A stretch of DNA of 38,371 nt from Pseudomonas sp. Irchel 3H7 (GTDB taxonomy: Bacteria; Pseudomonadota; Gammaproteobacteria; Pseudomonadales; Pseudomonadaceae): positions 1 through 38,371 of the forward strand of contig NZ_FYEA01000023.1 in NCBI RefSeq assembly GCF_900187605.1, given 5' to 3'. Below are positions 19,141 to 27,627 of this stretch, one piece after another. Numbering within the stretch: position 1 is the first letter of the stretch; the number at the start of each line of letters is the position of its first letter. The position numbers and the translations under genes were made by a program. The notes under the pieces were generated by a model. It ran no database searches, had not been told where the DNA came from, and saw only the letters and a list, made by a program, of their open reading frames with translations.

Positions 19141-19177
19141 CCTGTGTAGGAGCAGCCTTCGGCAGCTCCTACACAGG
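19141..19177. repeat. Short hairpin derived from the REP family
   Basis: Thirteen-base arms (CCTGTGTAGGAGC and its complement) surround AGCCTTCGGCA. It starts 14 bp past the cpxR stop and lies upstream of the Spy-like gene, so it may attenuate transcription between them. Confidence 0.8.
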
Positions 19178-19190
19178 GAATGGGCGCGGT

Positions 19191-19868
19191 TCAGAGGCTA
19201 TAGAAGTAACCGCGGCTGCGCAGAGCGACGATGCGAGGACGACCGTCCGGGTGCGGGCCGATCTTCTTGCGCAGGTTGCTGACGTGCATGTCGAGGCTGC
19301 GGTCGTACAGGGTCAGCTTGCGGCCGAGGGCGAGCTGCGCCAGTTCCTGTTTGTCCAGTGGTTCGCCCGGCTGCTTGAGCAGGGCTTCGAGCAGGCGGCT
19401 TTCTGAAACAGTCAGGGTCAGCTCTTTCTCGTCGATGCTGACCACGCCGCGCACCGGACTGAAACTCAGATCGCCCAGCTCAAGCTGAGTCGACACCGCT
19501 GCCGGATGGCTGCGGCGCAACACCGCGCGCAGGCGCGCGGTCAGTTCGCGCGGGTCGCACGGTTTGGCCAGGTAATCGTCGGCGCCCAATTCCAGACCAA
19601 GGATACGATCCAGCGGCTCGCCACGGGCCGAGAGCATCAGCACCGGCAGATCAGCGTGATCGTTGCGCAATTGCTTGAGCAGCTCCAGACCGCTGCCGTC
19701 GGGCAGCATCACGTCCAGCACCACCGCCGCCGGGGCGGTTTCGGCCAGCGCTTTACGCGCGCTCTGGCCATCGTGGCAGGCGCGCACCTGAAAGCCTTCC
19801 TGGCTCAGCCAACTACTCAGGAGTTCGCACAACTCCTGGTCATCATCAATCAGTAACAGCTCGCTCAT
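19191..19868 (-). CDS. cpxR: OmpR-family response regulator CpxR
   Basis: The 225-residue protein has a receiver domain with the acidic pocket Asp8-Asp10, phosphoacceptor Asp52 (VVLDVMLPDG), a conserved Ser/Ala position (LMLSAR) and Lys102 (DYLAKP). An OmpR-type winged helix follows, ending DMHVSNLRKKIGPHPDGRPR and RSRGYFYSL. It is the partner of the CpxS kinase encoded two genes downstream. It starts 7 bp after the stop of the upstream coiled-coil gene, so the two are probably co-transcribed. The Spy-like gene between regulator and kinase is a likely target as well as a partner. Confidence 0.9.
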   Translation of the reverse strand: MSELLLIDDDQELCELLSSWLSQEGFQVRACHDGQSARKALAETAPAAVVLDVMLPDGSGLELLKQLRNDHADLPVLMLSARGEPLDRILGLELGADDYLAKPCDPRELTARLRAVLRRSHPAAVSTQLELGDLSFSPVRGVVSIDEKELTLTVSESRLLEALLKQPGEPLDKQELAQLALGRKLTLYDRSLDMHVSNLRKKIGPHPDGRPRIVALRSRGYFYSL

Positions 19869-19875
19869 GACTCAC

Positions 19876-20286
19876 TCAATTTAGCCATTGCCGACGTTTT
19901 CGGCTTGCTCCACTGGCAAAGATACCGCAGAGCAGCGCCAATAGCGCTACTCCGGCGCCCGTGACGAACCACTGCTGCTGATCGGTCAGCAGACGCGGCA
20001 GCGGACTGGCCTGGGCTTCCTTGAGTTGCAGCTTCAAGCGCTGGTTCTCTTGGCGCAACCGGGCAAGCTGGGCGCTTTCGCGGGTATTGTCGGCATTTTG
20101 CAGTTGTTTGCTCAGTTCTTCCCGCTGCTGCTCACTGGCTTTGAGGCGCTGCTGCAACTCGGTGATCTGGCTGCCGGCGCTTAACGACAATGGCGTGGAG
20201 CTGCCGCCTTCGGTGGTTTCCTCACCATGGGCGGGCGCCATGATCGACAACGTGACCAACATCAGACACAACGGACCCTTGCGCAT
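19876..20286 (-). CDS. Secreted coiled-coil protein with C-terminal membrane anchor
   Basis: From the ATG at 20286 (AGGTG 6 nt upstream) it encodes 136 residues: a signal peptide (MRKGPLCLMLVTLSIMAPAHG), a Ser/Gly-rich spacer, a coiled coil (about residues 40-90, ITELQQRLKASEQQREELSK onward), one membrane helix (about 106-127, GAGVALLALLCGIFASG) and a short basic tail RKRRQWLN. The layout resembles YgiM/TIGR04211 proteins without their SH3 domain. In some pseudomonads such genes carry the misleading name translation initiation factor 2; nothing here supports that. Lying 7 bp upstream of cpxR suggests an envelope role. Confidence 0.7.
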   Translation of the reverse strand: MRKGPLCLMLVTLSIMAPAHGEETTEGGSSTPLSLSAGSQITELQQRLKASEQQREELSKQLQNADNTRESAQLARLRQENQRLKLQLKEAQASPLPRLLTDQQQWFVTGAGVALLALLCGIFASGASRKRRQWLN

Positions 20287-20401
20287 CGCGACACCTGCTT
20301 CCAAATGGATATTGGGCAGGTTGTCGGCAGGCAAACGAGAATAATGAGCGATTGAGAGCAGCAAGAACCAGGAAGGTTCATTGTCAGTGGCCGTGTCGCG
20401 A

Positions 20402-20429
20402 GTGATGAGGGGACAAATCCCCTCATCAC
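20402..20429 (-). terminator. Hairpin downstream of the YciI gene
   Basis: GTGATGAGGGG, six bases, then CCCCTCATCAC: 11-bp perfect arms, 7 bp beyond the yciI stop. There is no strong T-run on the minus strand, so it may be an RNA-stabilising hairpin or a weak terminator. Confidence 0.55.
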
Positions 20430-20436
20430 GGGGCAT

Positions 20437-20736
20437 TTAAGGCAGGACTTGCTTGAACGGCTTCACGACCACATTGGCGTAGACGCCAGCGGCGATGTAC
20501 GGATCGGCGTCAGCCCACGCTTGCGCAGCGCTCAGGGAATCGAAATCGGCGACGATCAGGCTGCCGGTGAAACCCGCTGCGCCCGGATCATTGCTGTCGA
20601 CGGCCGGGTGCGGGCCGGCCAATACGATGCGGCCTTCGCCCTTGAGCGCTTGCAGGCGTTCCAGATGCGCAGGACGCGCGGCCAGGCGTGCTTCCAGCGA
20701 GTTGGCGACGTCGGTGGCAATGATGGCGTAGAGCAT
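20437..20736 (-). CDS. yciI: YciI family protein
   Basis: From the ATG at 20736 (GAGGA 5 nt upstream) it encodes 99 residues. The YciI ferredoxin-like fold shows in MLYAIIATDVANSLEARLAA, the basic GRIVLAGPHP motif, GSLIVADFDSLSAAQAWADA and DPYIAAGVYANVVVKPFK. The His and Asp residues thought to form the active site are conserved. The substrate is unknown; in gammaproteobacteria the gene usually sits beside yciB, as it does here. An in-frame upstream extension overlaps yciB and is not used. Confidence 0.9.
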   Translation of the reverse strand: MLYAIIATDVANSLEARLAARPAHLERLQALKGEGRIVLAGPHPAVDSNDPGAAGFTGSLIVADFDSLSAAQAWADADPYIAAGVYANVVVKPFKQVLP

Positions 20737-20737
20737 G

Positions 20738-21337
20738 TCAGTCCTCGGTTTTTGGTGTTGTTGTGGTATCGGCATCGTGCAGATGACGCGACAGGTAAAT
20801 GCCCTGTGCGACCAGGAATACCAGGGTCATGCCCAGGCTGCCGAACACCTTGAAGTCTACCCAGTAGCTCTGGAAGGTGAAGGCGACGAACAGGTTGGCA
20901 GCGCCGCAGAACAGGAAAAAGGCGATCCAGGCGATGTTCAGGCGGGTCCAGACCGGGTCCGGCAGGGTCAGCGCGTGGCCCATGATGCGTTTGATCAGCA
21001 AGCGGTCACCGATGAAGTGGCTACCGATGAAGGCGACCGCGAACAGCCAGTTGACCACCGGCGCTTTCCACTTGAGGAAGGTCTCGCTGTGGAACGCCAG
21101 CGTCAGGCTGCCGAACACCAGGCAGGCGATCAGCGTCAGCCATTGGCTTTTTTCCAGCTTGCGCTGTTTGATGAACAACGCGCCGTACACCACCAGGGAA
21201 CTGATGATCAGCATCGCCGTGGCACTGTAAATACCGCCTACAGTCACTTCATGGCCAGCGATGTCGACGACCCGTGGATCAAGTTTGTAAACGATGAAGA
21301 ACAGCAGAAGCGGGATGAAATCGATGAATTGTTTCAC
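20738..21337 (-). CDS. yciB: Septation protein A homologue (YciB/IspZ)
   Basis: From a GTG at 21337 it encodes 199 residues beginning with the canonical KQFIDFIPLLLFFIVYKLDP. There are five or six membrane helices, with family marks LAFHSETFLKWKAPVVNWLF, IGDRLLIKRIMG and FGSLGMTLVFLVAQGIYLSR. YciB is an inner-membrane protein tied to cell division, elongasome contacts and envelope integrity. No strong ribosome site is visible; the GTG is chosen on homology. Its stop is one base from the yciI start, so the two are translationally coupled. Confidence 0.92.
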   Translation of the reverse strand: MKQFIDFIPLLLFFIVYKLDPRVVDIAGHEVTVGGIYSATAMLIISSLVVYGALFIKQRKLEKSQWLTLIACLVFGSLTLAFHSETFLKWKAPVVNWLFAVAFIGSHFIGDRLLIKRIMGHALTLPDPVWTRLNIAWIAFFLFCGAANLFVAFTFQSYWVDFKVFGSLGMTLVFLVAQGIYLSRHLHDADTTTTPKTED

Positions 21338-21424
21338 AGTGAGAGCCAGAAGCTGGATGTGGCGGCATAATAACAAACATATGGGCGCGCGATAGCGCCA
21401 GCTGATTTGAGGTTACAACTCCCC

Positions 21425-22288
21425 GTGAATGTTGATTTGCACTGCCATAGCACGGCCTCCGATGGCGCCCTGGCGCCTGCGGTTCTGGTTGCGCGTGCGT
21501 TCGAGAACGGCGTGCGAGTCCTGGCGTTGACCGACCACGACACCCTCGAGGGCCTCGCCGAAGCGCGCACGGCTGCGACTGAGTTGGGCATGCAACTGGT
21601 CAACGGCGTCGAATTGTCCTGTACGTGGGGCGGCGCGACCATTCATGTGTTGGGCTACGGTTTTGATGTGAATGCCGCGCCGTTGGTCGAGGCGATTGCC
21701 AAATTGCACGATGGCCGCTGGCTGCGGTCGGAAGAAATAAGCCGCAAGCTCGCCCTCAAGGGCATGCCCGGTGCCCTCGAAGGCGCCCGGCAGGTTCAGC
21801 AGGAACTGGGCGACAGCGGCAACGCCCCGGCCCGTCCGCATTTCGCCGACTGGATGGTGCGTGAAGGTTTTGTAAAGGATCGCGCCGAAGCCTTCCGCAA
21901 ATGGCTCGGCGCCGGCAAGCTGGGTGACGTCAAGTTGCACTGGCCGACGCTGGAAGACACCGTTGGCACACTGCGCGCCGCCGGGGCCTGGGTCAGCCTG
22001 GCGCATCCGTGGCACTACGATTTCACCCGCAGCAAGCGCCGGAAGCTGATTGCCGACTATATTCAAGCAGGCGGGCATGCGATCGAGGTGGTCAATGGCC
22101 ATCAGCCTGCGGAACAGGTGGGCAGCCTGGCAATCCTTGCCCGTGAGTTCGGTCTGCTGGTCAGCGCCGGCAGTGACTTCCATGGCCCTGGCGGCTGGTC
22201 CGAGATCGGCCAGTACCGGCCGGTTCCCGAGGACCTTCCACCCCTGTGGTGTCGGTTCAAACATGACACAGATATTGCCGCCGTCTGA
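21425..22288 (+). CDS. rnm: PHP-domain 5'-3' exoribonuclease / nucleotide phosphatase (RNase AM family)
   Basis: From a GTG at 21425 (GAGG 12 nt upstream) it encodes 287 residues starting with the PHP motif VNVDLHCHSTASDG, which carries the His-x-His and Asp metal ligands. Later motifs are LTDHDTLEG, PHFADWMVR, SLAHPWHYDF and the closing AGSDFHGPGG. It matches E. coli YciV (RNase AM/TrpH), which trims 5' ends of rRNA precursors and hydrolyses 3',5'-nucleoside bisphosphates. It is the first gene of a plus-strand run with yciO, scpA and scpB and is divergent from yciB. Confidence 0.92.
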   Translation: MNVDLHCHSTASDGALAPAVLVARAFENGVRVLALTDHDTLEGLAEARTAATELGMQLVNGVELSCTWGGATIHVLGYGFDVNAAPLVEAIAKLHDGRWLRSEEISRKLALKGMPGALEGARQVQQELGDSGNAPARPHFADWMVREGFVKDRAEAFRKWLGAGKLGDVKLHWPTLEDTVGTLRAAGAWVSLAHPWHYDFTRSKRRKLIADYIQAGGHAIEVVNGHQPAEQVGSLAILAREFGLLVSAGSDFHGPGGWSEIGQYRPVPEDLPPLWCRFKHDTDIAAV

Positions 22289-22301
22289 ACAGGTAGAGAA
22301 T

Positions 22302-22931
22302 GTGAGTCAATTTTTCCAGATACATCCGGAAAACCCACAAGCGCGCCTGATAAAACAGGCGGTCGAAATCATCCGCAAAGGCGGGGTGGTGGTTTATCCC
22401 ACGGACTCTTCCTACGCCATCGGCTGCCAGATCGGCGACAAGACCGCCATCGAGCGCGTGCGCCGTTTGCGTCAACTCGATGAAAAACACAACTTCGCTC
22501 TGATCTGCAGCGACCTGTCGCAACTGGGCAACTACGCGAAGATCGACACCGGCACCTTCCGTATTCTCAAGGCGCATCTGCCGGGGCCTTACACCTTTAT
22601 TCTCAACGCCACCCGCGAAGTGCCGCGTCTGCTGCTGCATCCGAAGAAGCGCACCATCGGCCTGCGCGTGCCCAGCCATCCGATCGCGCTGGCGCTGTTG
22701 GCCGAACTGGGCGAGCCGTTGATGAGTGTGACCCTGATCATGCCCGGCGATGAAGACCCGCTGAGCGATCCGTACGAAATGCGTCAATTGCTCGAACATC
22801 AGGTGGACCTGATCATCGATGGCGGCTTTGGCGGCATCAAAGCGTCCACCGTGATCGACCTGACCGGCGATGACCCGGAAGTGGTCCGCGTCGGTTGCGG
22901 CGATCCGACGCCGTTCATGGTCGAGGCCTGA
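22302..22931 (+). CDS. yciO: YciO/YrdC/Sua5 family protein
   Basis: A GTG at 22302 (AGAGA just upstream) gives 209 residues starting VSQFFQIHPENPQARLIKQA. An in-frame ATG at 22263, inside the PHP gene, is an alternative. The Sua5/YrdC fold shows in GGVVVYPTDSSYAIGCQIGD, KHNFALICSDLSQLGNYA, LPGPYTFIL and KKRTIGLRVPSHPIALALL. YrdC-type proteins make threonylcarbamoyl-AMP for t6A tRNA. YciO is a separate paralogue whose role is unsettled, and this protein fits YciO better by length and context (next to the PHP gene). The next gene, scpA, starts directly after its stop. Confidence 0.9.
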   Translation: MSQFFQIHPENPQARLIKQAVEIIRKGGVVVYPTDSSYAIGCQIGDKTAIERVRRLRQLDEKHNFALICSDLSQLGNYAKIDTGTFRILKAHLPGPYTFILNATREVPRLLLHPKKRTIGLRVPSHPIALALLAELGEPLMSVTLIMPGDEDPLSDPYEMRQLLEHQVDLIIDGGFGGIKASTVIDLTGDDPEVVRVGCGDPTPFMVEA

Positions 22932-23753
22932 ATGTCCGCAGTGGAAACCGTTGCCGATCCCCAGGCCGGCGCTCAGCAAGAGTTGCCGTTTGCCATGGTC
23001 TATGGCCAGGCGGTCATGGAAATGCCGCTCGACCTGTACATCCCGCCGGATGCGCTGGAAGTCTTTCTCGAAGCCTTTGAAGGCCCGCTCGACCTGCTGC
23101 TGTACCTGATCCGCAAACAGAACATCAACATCCTCGACATCCCGGTGGCGGAAATTACCCGTCAGTACATGGGCTATGTCGAGCTGATGCAGTCGGTGCG
23201 CCTGGAACTCGCCGCCGAGTATCTGGTGATGGCCGCGATGCTCGCCGAGATCAAGTCGCGCATGCTCCTGCCACGGGCCGAAACCGTCGAAGACGAAGAA
23301 GACGACCCGCGCGCCGAACTGATCCGCCGCTTGCAGGAATACGAGCGCTTCAAGGCGGCCGCCGAAGGTATCGATGGTCTGAGTCGCGTCGGCCGTGATG
23401 TGATCGTGCCCAAGCTCGACGCCCCGGAAGCCCGGGCGCGCAAGCTGTTGCCGGATGTCGCGCTGGAAGAGATTTTGATGTGCATGGCCGAAGTGCTGCG
23501 CCGTGGCGATATGTTTGAAAGCCACCAGGTCAGCCGCGAGGCATTGTCCACCCGCGAGCGCATGAGCGATGTGCTGGAACGGCTCAAGGGCGGCGGTTTT
23601 GTGCCGTTCGTCGAGCTGTTCACTGCCGAAGAGGGCAGGCTGGGTGTGGTGGTGACCTTTATGGCGATCCTTGAACTGGTCAAGGAATCCTTGGTCGAGC
23701 TGGTGCAGAATGAGCCGTTCGCCGCGATCCACGTGCGAGCCCGAGCCGAATAA
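22932..23753 (+). CDS. scpA: Segregation and condensation protein A
   Basis: The kleisin subunit of the SMC-ScpAB condensin, 273 residues. After a 40-residue variable N-terminus come the family marks VFLEAFEGPLDLLLYLIRKQ, NINILDIPVAEITRQYMGYV, and AEYLVMAAMLAEIKSRMLLP. An acidic linker and the C-terminal winged helix follow (VPFVELFTAEEGRLGVVVTF). The ATG follows the yciO stop codon without a gap, and scpB begins 11 bp after its stop, so the genes are translationally linked. Pseudomonas also has MukBEF-like MksBEF; this is the separate ScpAB type. Confidence 0.96.
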   Translation: MSAVETVADPQAGAQQELPFAMVYGQAVMEMPLDLYIPPDALEVFLEAFEGPLDLLLYLIRKQNINILDIPVAEITRQYMGYVELMQSVRLELAAEYLVMAAMLAEIKSRMLLPRAETVEDEEDDPRAELIRRLQEYERFKAAAEGIDGLSRVGRDVIVPKLDAPEARARKLLPDVALEEILMCMAEVLRRGDMFESHQVSREALSTRERMSDVLERLKGGGFVPFVELFTAEEGRLGVVVTFMAILELVKESLVELVQNEPFAAIHVRARAE

Positions 23754-23764
23754 CGAGTCGAAAC

Positions 23765-24760
23765 ATGAACCTGACTGAACCCCGCGAGCTGGCGCCCCTG
23801 CTTGAAGCCTTTCTGTTGGCCTCGGGAAAGCCGCAATCCCTTGAACGCCTGTTTGAACTGTTCGAAGAAGGTGAACGTCCCGAGCCTGCGGTTTTCAAGA
23901 AAGCCCTGACACTGCTGGGCAAGTCCTGCGAGGGCCGCGCCTTCGAGCTCAAGGAAGTCTCGTCCGGCTATCGCTTGCAGATCCGCGAGAAGTTTTCGCC
24001 GTGGGTTGGCCGACTCTGGGAAGAACGCCCGCAGCGCTATTCCCGCGCCTTGCTGGAAACCATCGCGCTGATCGCCTATCGCCAGCCGATCACCCGTGGC
24101 GAGATCGAAGACGTGCGCGGTGTGGCGGTGAACAGCAACATCGTCAAAACCTTGCTTGAGCGTGAGTGGATCCGGGTTGTCGGTTACCGCGATGTGCCGG
24201 GCAAGCCGGCGATGTTTGCCACCACTAAAGGTTTTCTCGATCACTTCAACCTGAAGAACCTCGAAGATCTGCCGCCATTGGCCGAACTGCGCGAGATGGA
24301 AACCGACCCGGTGCTCGATTTTGACGACGCGCCGGTGCCGCAGGGTTTGCAGGAGTTGGCCGACGCCAGCGCCGAGCCGGAGGAAGAGAAGGAGGAAACC
24401 AGTTTCCATACGTTGTTGCTGGAATTGGACAGCATGGAGGAGGGGATCAAGACCGACTTCGACGATTTGCTGCGGGATGCGGCGGATGGTGAAGTGCCGA
24501 CGCCTGAAGCAGAAATCGAGACTGAGCCTGCGCCGCAGATCGCCGAGCCAACCATCGAAGTTGAACTTGAAGCTGAGCCAGAAGCCGAACCGGAAGAGGA
24601 CATTCTTGGCGTCGCCGAAGCCCGCGAAAAGCTGTTGGCTGCCGTCGCCGCCCTCGAACAACCGGCGCCCGAACCCGAACCCGAGCTGAGCGAAGAAGAA
24701 GCCGAAGCCCGCGCCCTGGCCGAAGCCATCGAAGCCGAACGCCGCGAGTTCGAAGACTGA
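23765..24760 (+). CDS. scpB: Segregation and condensation protein B, with acidic C-terminal tail
   Basis: The 331-residue protein has two winged helices in the first 185 residues, with the ScpB marks LEAFLLASGKPQSLERLFEL, GYRLQIREKFSPWVGRLW, RALLETIALIAYRQPITRGE and VGYRDVPGKPAMFATTKGFL. It dimerises and clamps ScpA on SMC. Many ScpB proteins end near residue 200. Here about 140 further residues are dominated by Glu, Ala and Pro and are probably disordered. Such tails are common in pseudomonads, but their function is unknown. A REP pair follows the stop. Confidence 0.95.
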   Translation: MNLTEPRELAPLLEAFLLASGKPQSLERLFELFEEGERPEPAVFKKALTLLGKSCEGRAFELKEVSSGYRLQIREKFSPWVGRLWEERPQRYSRALLETIALIAYRQPITRGEIEDVRGVAVNSNIVKTLLEREWIRVVGYRDVPGKPAMFATTKGFLDHFNLKNLEDLPPLAELREMETDPVLDFDDAPVPQGLQELADASAEPEEEKEETSFHTLLLELDSMEEGIKTDFDDLLRDAADGEVPTPEAEIETEPAPQIAEPTIEVELEAEPEAEPEEDILGVAEAREKLLAAVAALEQPAPEPEPELSEEEAEARALAEAIEAERREFED

Positions 24761-24770
24761 GGGGGCGCCG

Positions 24771-24845
24771 AAAAGATCGCAGCCTTCGGCAGCTCCTACA
24801 TTGCAATACGTCCCCTGTAGGAGCTGCCGAAGGCTGCGATCTTTT
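24771..24845. repeat. REP-type inverted pair (GCAGCCTTCGGCAGCTCC family)
   Basis: Perfect 30-bp arms (24771-24800 and 24816-24845) lie between scpB and the DUF1289 gene. The right arm ends 20 bp before the latter's start, so the hairpin may affect its translation. Confidence 0.9.
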
Positions 24846-24865
24846 GATCTACCAAAGGTACTCAA

Positions 24866-25057
24866 ATGAGTTCAACAAAAGACCCGTGCATCAGCCTCTG
24901 CAAATTCACCGACGACATCTGCCTCGGCTGCGGCCGCAGCAAGCGCGAAATCAAGGCCTGGAAGAAACTCGACAAGGACGACAAGCGCACGGTGCTGGCC
25001 GAAGCCGCGTTGCGCCTGATCAAACTCGGTGGCGCCGGTCGGCGGAAAAAGAAATAA
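24866..25057 (+). CDS. DUF1289 family protein (four conserved cysteines)
   Basis: A 63-residue basic protein starting MSSTKDPCISLCKFTDDICL. Four cysteines are arranged C-x3-C-x6-C-x2-C (Cys8, Cys12, Cys19, Cys22), followed by GRSKREIKAW, the signature of DUF1289. The cysteines suggest a small zinc or iron-sulfur site. It ends in a basic run (GRRKKK). The function is unknown. It lies between scpB and rluB on the same strand. Confidence 0.9.
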   Translation: MSSTKDPCISLCKFTDDICLGCGRSKREIKAWKKLDKDDKRTVLAEAALRLIKLGGAGRRKKK

Positions 25058-25200
25058 CTGCCCATTGATCAGCTAGTCTCTGATGCGCGACGGCGCACAT
25101 CCGCGTATGATTCGCGACCCTTCGCCGATCCCTTCGGCTGAGTACCCAGATTTCAATGCTTCAGGCGCCGCCTGAACAGACCACACCGGGAGGTGCCCAG

Positions 25201-26421
25201 ATGAGCGACATCATTCAGAAAGACGACCAGGAAATCGGCCCAGCAGGCGAAAAGCTGCAGAAAGTCCTCGCCCGTATCGGCGTCGGCTCGCGCCGTGACG
25301 TGGAATCCTGGATCAGCCAGGGCCGGATCAAGGTTAATGGCAAAGACGCCACCCTCGGTCTGCGCGTCGACATGCACGACGCCATCACCATTGATGGCAA
25401 GGTGATCAAGCGCGAAGAGGCGGCCGAATCGGTCCGCCGCGTGATCATGTACAACAAACCCGATGGCGAGATCTGCACCCGTGACGACCCGGAAGGCCGT
25501 CCGACCGTGTTCGACAAGCTGCCGCGTCCGAAAGAAGGGCGCTGGATCAACATCGGTCGTCTCGACATCAACACCACCGGTCTGCTGATGTTCACCACCG
25601 ACGGTGAACTGGCCAACCGCCTGATGCACCCGTCCTACGAAATGGACCGTGAATACGCCGTGCGCGTACGCGGTGAAGTCGACGACGAGATGATCGAGCG
25701 TCTGAAGGCTGGCGTGGTGCTGGAAGACGGCCCGGCCAAGTTCACCGACATCAAGCAGGCGCCGGGTGGCGAAGGCTTCAACCACTGGTACCACTGCGTG
25801 GTGATGGAAGGTCGTAACCGTGAGGTTCGTCGCTTGTGGGAATCGCAAGGTCTGGTGGTCAGCCGTCTGAAGCGCGTGCGTTTCGGCCCGGTGTTCCTCA
25901 ACTCCGACCTGCCGATGGGCCGCTGGCGCGAAATGAGCCAGTACGAAGTCGACATCCTCAGTGCTGAAGTCGGCCTGACGCCGGTGGCGATGCCGCAACT
26001 GAACGCCAAGAGCAAAGACAAGCTTGAGCGCATGCAGCGCAAATCGTCGCGCCCGATGGGCAAGACCGAGCGCGTCCGCACCCTGCGTCCAGCCACTGGC
26101 GCGCCGACTGGCCCACGTCCAAGCCGCGAGCCGCAGATCGAAGGCGAACGTCCAGGTCGCAAACCAGTCGCCCGTGACGGCGAGCGCGCTCCGCGTCCGG
26201 CCAACGGTCGCACTGAGCGTGGCGAGCGTGGTGCACCTGCCGGTCGTGGCACGCCAGTGGCGGATCGTCCAGCGGACACCACCAACAAGCGCCCGGCCAA
26301 GCCTGCGCCGAAGCGTCCGGGGATCAAACTGGTTGATGGCGACAAGCCGTCGGGCAAGCGTCGTGGTGCACCGGCCGGTTCCGGTCAGCGTCCGGGGTTT
26401 GGTCGCAAGAAGCCGGAATAA
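25201..26421 (+). CDS. rluB: 23S rRNA pseudouridine(2605) synthase RluB
   Basis: From the ATG at 25201 (GGGAGG 7 nt upstream) it encodes 406 residues. An S4 RNA-binding domain (about 17-63, EKLQKVLARIGVGSRRDVES) is followed by the RsuA/RluB-type synthase domain with catalytic Asp122 in GRLDINTTGLL, then the EMDREYAVRVRGEV and GRNREVRRLWESQGLVVSRL motifs. About 140 C-terminal residues are a low-complexity Arg/Pro/Gly/Lys tail, probably binding rRNA non-specifically. The enzyme modifies U2605 in helix 93 of 23S rRNA. A strong terminator follows. Confidence 0.95.
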   Translation: MSDIIQKDDQEIGPAGEKLQKVLARIGVGSRRDVESWISQGRIKVNGKDATLGLRVDMHDAITIDGKVIKREEAAESVRRVIMYNKPDGEICTRDDPEGRPTVFDKLPRPKEGRWINIGRLDINTTGLLMFTTDGELANRLMHPSYEMDREYAVRVRGEVDDEMIERLKAGVVLEDGPAKFTDIKQAPGGEGFNHWYHCVVMEGRNREVRRLWESQGLVVSRLKRVRFGPVFLNSDLPMGRWREMSQYEVDILSAEVGLTPVAMPQLNAKSKDKLERMQRKSSRPMGKTERVRTLRPATGAPTGPRPSREPQIEGERPGRKPVARDGERAPRPANGRTERGERGAPAGRGTPVADRPADTTNKRPAKPAPKRPGIKLVDGDKPSGKRRGAPAGSGQRPGFGRKKPE

Positions 26422-26461
26422 GGCAGCTGTGAGCTTTTAGCGGCAAGCTTCAAGCCAAAGC

Positions 26462-26494
26462 AAAAACGCCAACCGCAGGGTTGGCGTTTTTTTT
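26462..26494 (+). terminator. Rho-independent terminator after rluB
   Basis: The stem AACGCCAACC, loop GCAG, stem GGTTGGCGTT is followed by a run of T. It lies 40 bp past the rluB stop. Confidence 0.92.
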
Positions 26495-26509
26495 CGTCTG
26501 GCGCACACC

Positions 26510-26620
26510 GATCGTTCCAACGCTCTGCGTGGGAATGCCTCAACGGACGCTCCGCGTTCGGCTCTAAAGGGACGCGGAGCGTCCCGGGCTGCATTCCCAC
26601 GCGAAGCGTGGGAATGATCA
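26510..26620. repeat. Palindromic repeat (CCCACGCTCTGCGTGG family), second copy
   Basis: The outer dyad is GATCGTTCCAACGCTCTGCG against CGAAGCGTGGGAATGATC, and the inner dyad is GGGACGCGGAGCGTCCC-like. It is the same element as 10537-10632. It lies between the convergent rluB and M29-like genes. Confidence 0.85.
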
Positions 26621-26630
26621 GGTGCCAGCC

Positions 26631-27596
26631 TTAAAAGACAAACCGCCCGTCAAACACCGGCTTGTCATCCAGCGCCAAAACGCCGCCCGAGAAGATCAGG
26701 TCCAGGTGATGACTGCCCTTGGCGCCACCGCCCAAACCAAGGTGCAACCCGCAGTGCCGCTCCTCAAACCCGGCATTGCGCGCATACAGATCTTTCACGC
26801 CTTCGTTAGTGCCAATCCCCAGCTCTTCAATCCGCCGGTTCGACGGATTGGCGTCCAGGTACTTGTTGAAATCATGCTCCAGCCCCGGCACGTCGGTGGC
26901 GATGCGGCTGATGGTCGAGTTTTCGATCCACAACTCCAGTGGCGATTCCAGAACTCCGTATTTGCGCGCAAACGGAATGGTGCTGAGGAATGTGCCCTTG
27001 AATTTCACATGGCCGTTGATGGCCTCGCTGTGCGTGGCGATTTCGCCGGGGGCGAGGTCGAAGTTGCCGACGCCGTTGATGTCGGTCCACTTCTTGATGC
27101 TGCTCAGCGGCGTTTCAAACCATGAGCCGTCGTCGTCCTTGAAACTCAGCGTGGTCGCTTGGGACATACGCTGAATCAGGTGGCTGTTCAGCCCGGCGAT
27201 GCGTTGCGGGGTGACGCTGAAGGTGTCGTAGAAATACTCGCCGTAATCCTTGAACAGCAGCGACTTCTTCCAGTTTTCCGCCATCACGCCTTGCAACGCA
27301 CGGACGAATTCCGGGCCGTCGGGGCGTGGGTTGGGCAGGGTGGAAGAGTCGTAGAAGAAAATGTACAGATCGCTGTCGGTGATTGCCGAGGTCAGCGCTG
27401 CAGTGCTTTCCAGGTCCAGACGTCGGGCGCTGAAGTGGAAGCGAGGATGATCGCCGGCCTGTTCGGCGATCGCGCCGGTCAGCGCTGCGTAATCAGCCGT
27501 GTGGCCGAGCAATACCTTCGCCGAGTCGAGGCCGGCAAGGGCAGGGTGATGTTCGAGGTAGTAAAGGAAATGCGAGATCGCGCGGGGCTTATCCAT
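26631..27596 (-). CDS. M29/NicX-fold metalloenzyme (annotated elsewhere as leucyl aminopeptidase)
   Basis: From the ATG at 27596 (GGGAGG 5 nt upstream) it encodes 321 residues. The C-terminal third carries the metal-site pattern of the M29 aminopeptidase/NicX superfamily: ELGIGTNEG, then EERHCGLHLGLGGG, then SHHLDLIFSGG (His-x2-Asp pair). Classical M29 enzymes are aminopeptidases of about 410 residues; NicX is a mononuclear iron dioxygenase of about 350. This protein is shorter than both, and its N-terminal half (residues 1-150) is not recognisable to me. Peptidase and ring-cleaving activity both remain possible. It is the second gene of an operon whose first gene encodes a 45-residue peptide, with a hairpin between them, so the peptide may be its substrate (inference). 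Confidence 0.75.
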   Translation of the reverse strand: MDKPRAISHFLYYLEHHPALAGLDSAKVLLGHTADYAALTGAIAEQAGDHPRFHFSARRLDLESTAALTSAITDSDLYIFFYDSSTLPNPRPDGPEFVRALQGVMAENWKKSLLFKDYGEYFYDTFSVTPQRIAGLNSHLIQRMSQATTLSFKDDDGSWFETPLSSIKKWTDINGVGNFDLAPGEIATHSEAINGHVKFKGTFLSTIPFARKYGVLESPLELWIENSTISRIATDVPGLEHDFNKYLDANPSNRRIEELGIGTNEGVKDLYARNAGFEERHCGLHLGLGGGAKGSHHLDLIFSGGVLALDDKPVFDGRFVF

Positions 27597-27627
27597 GAGT
27601 CCTCCCTGACTGACCGTGAAGAAAGCG

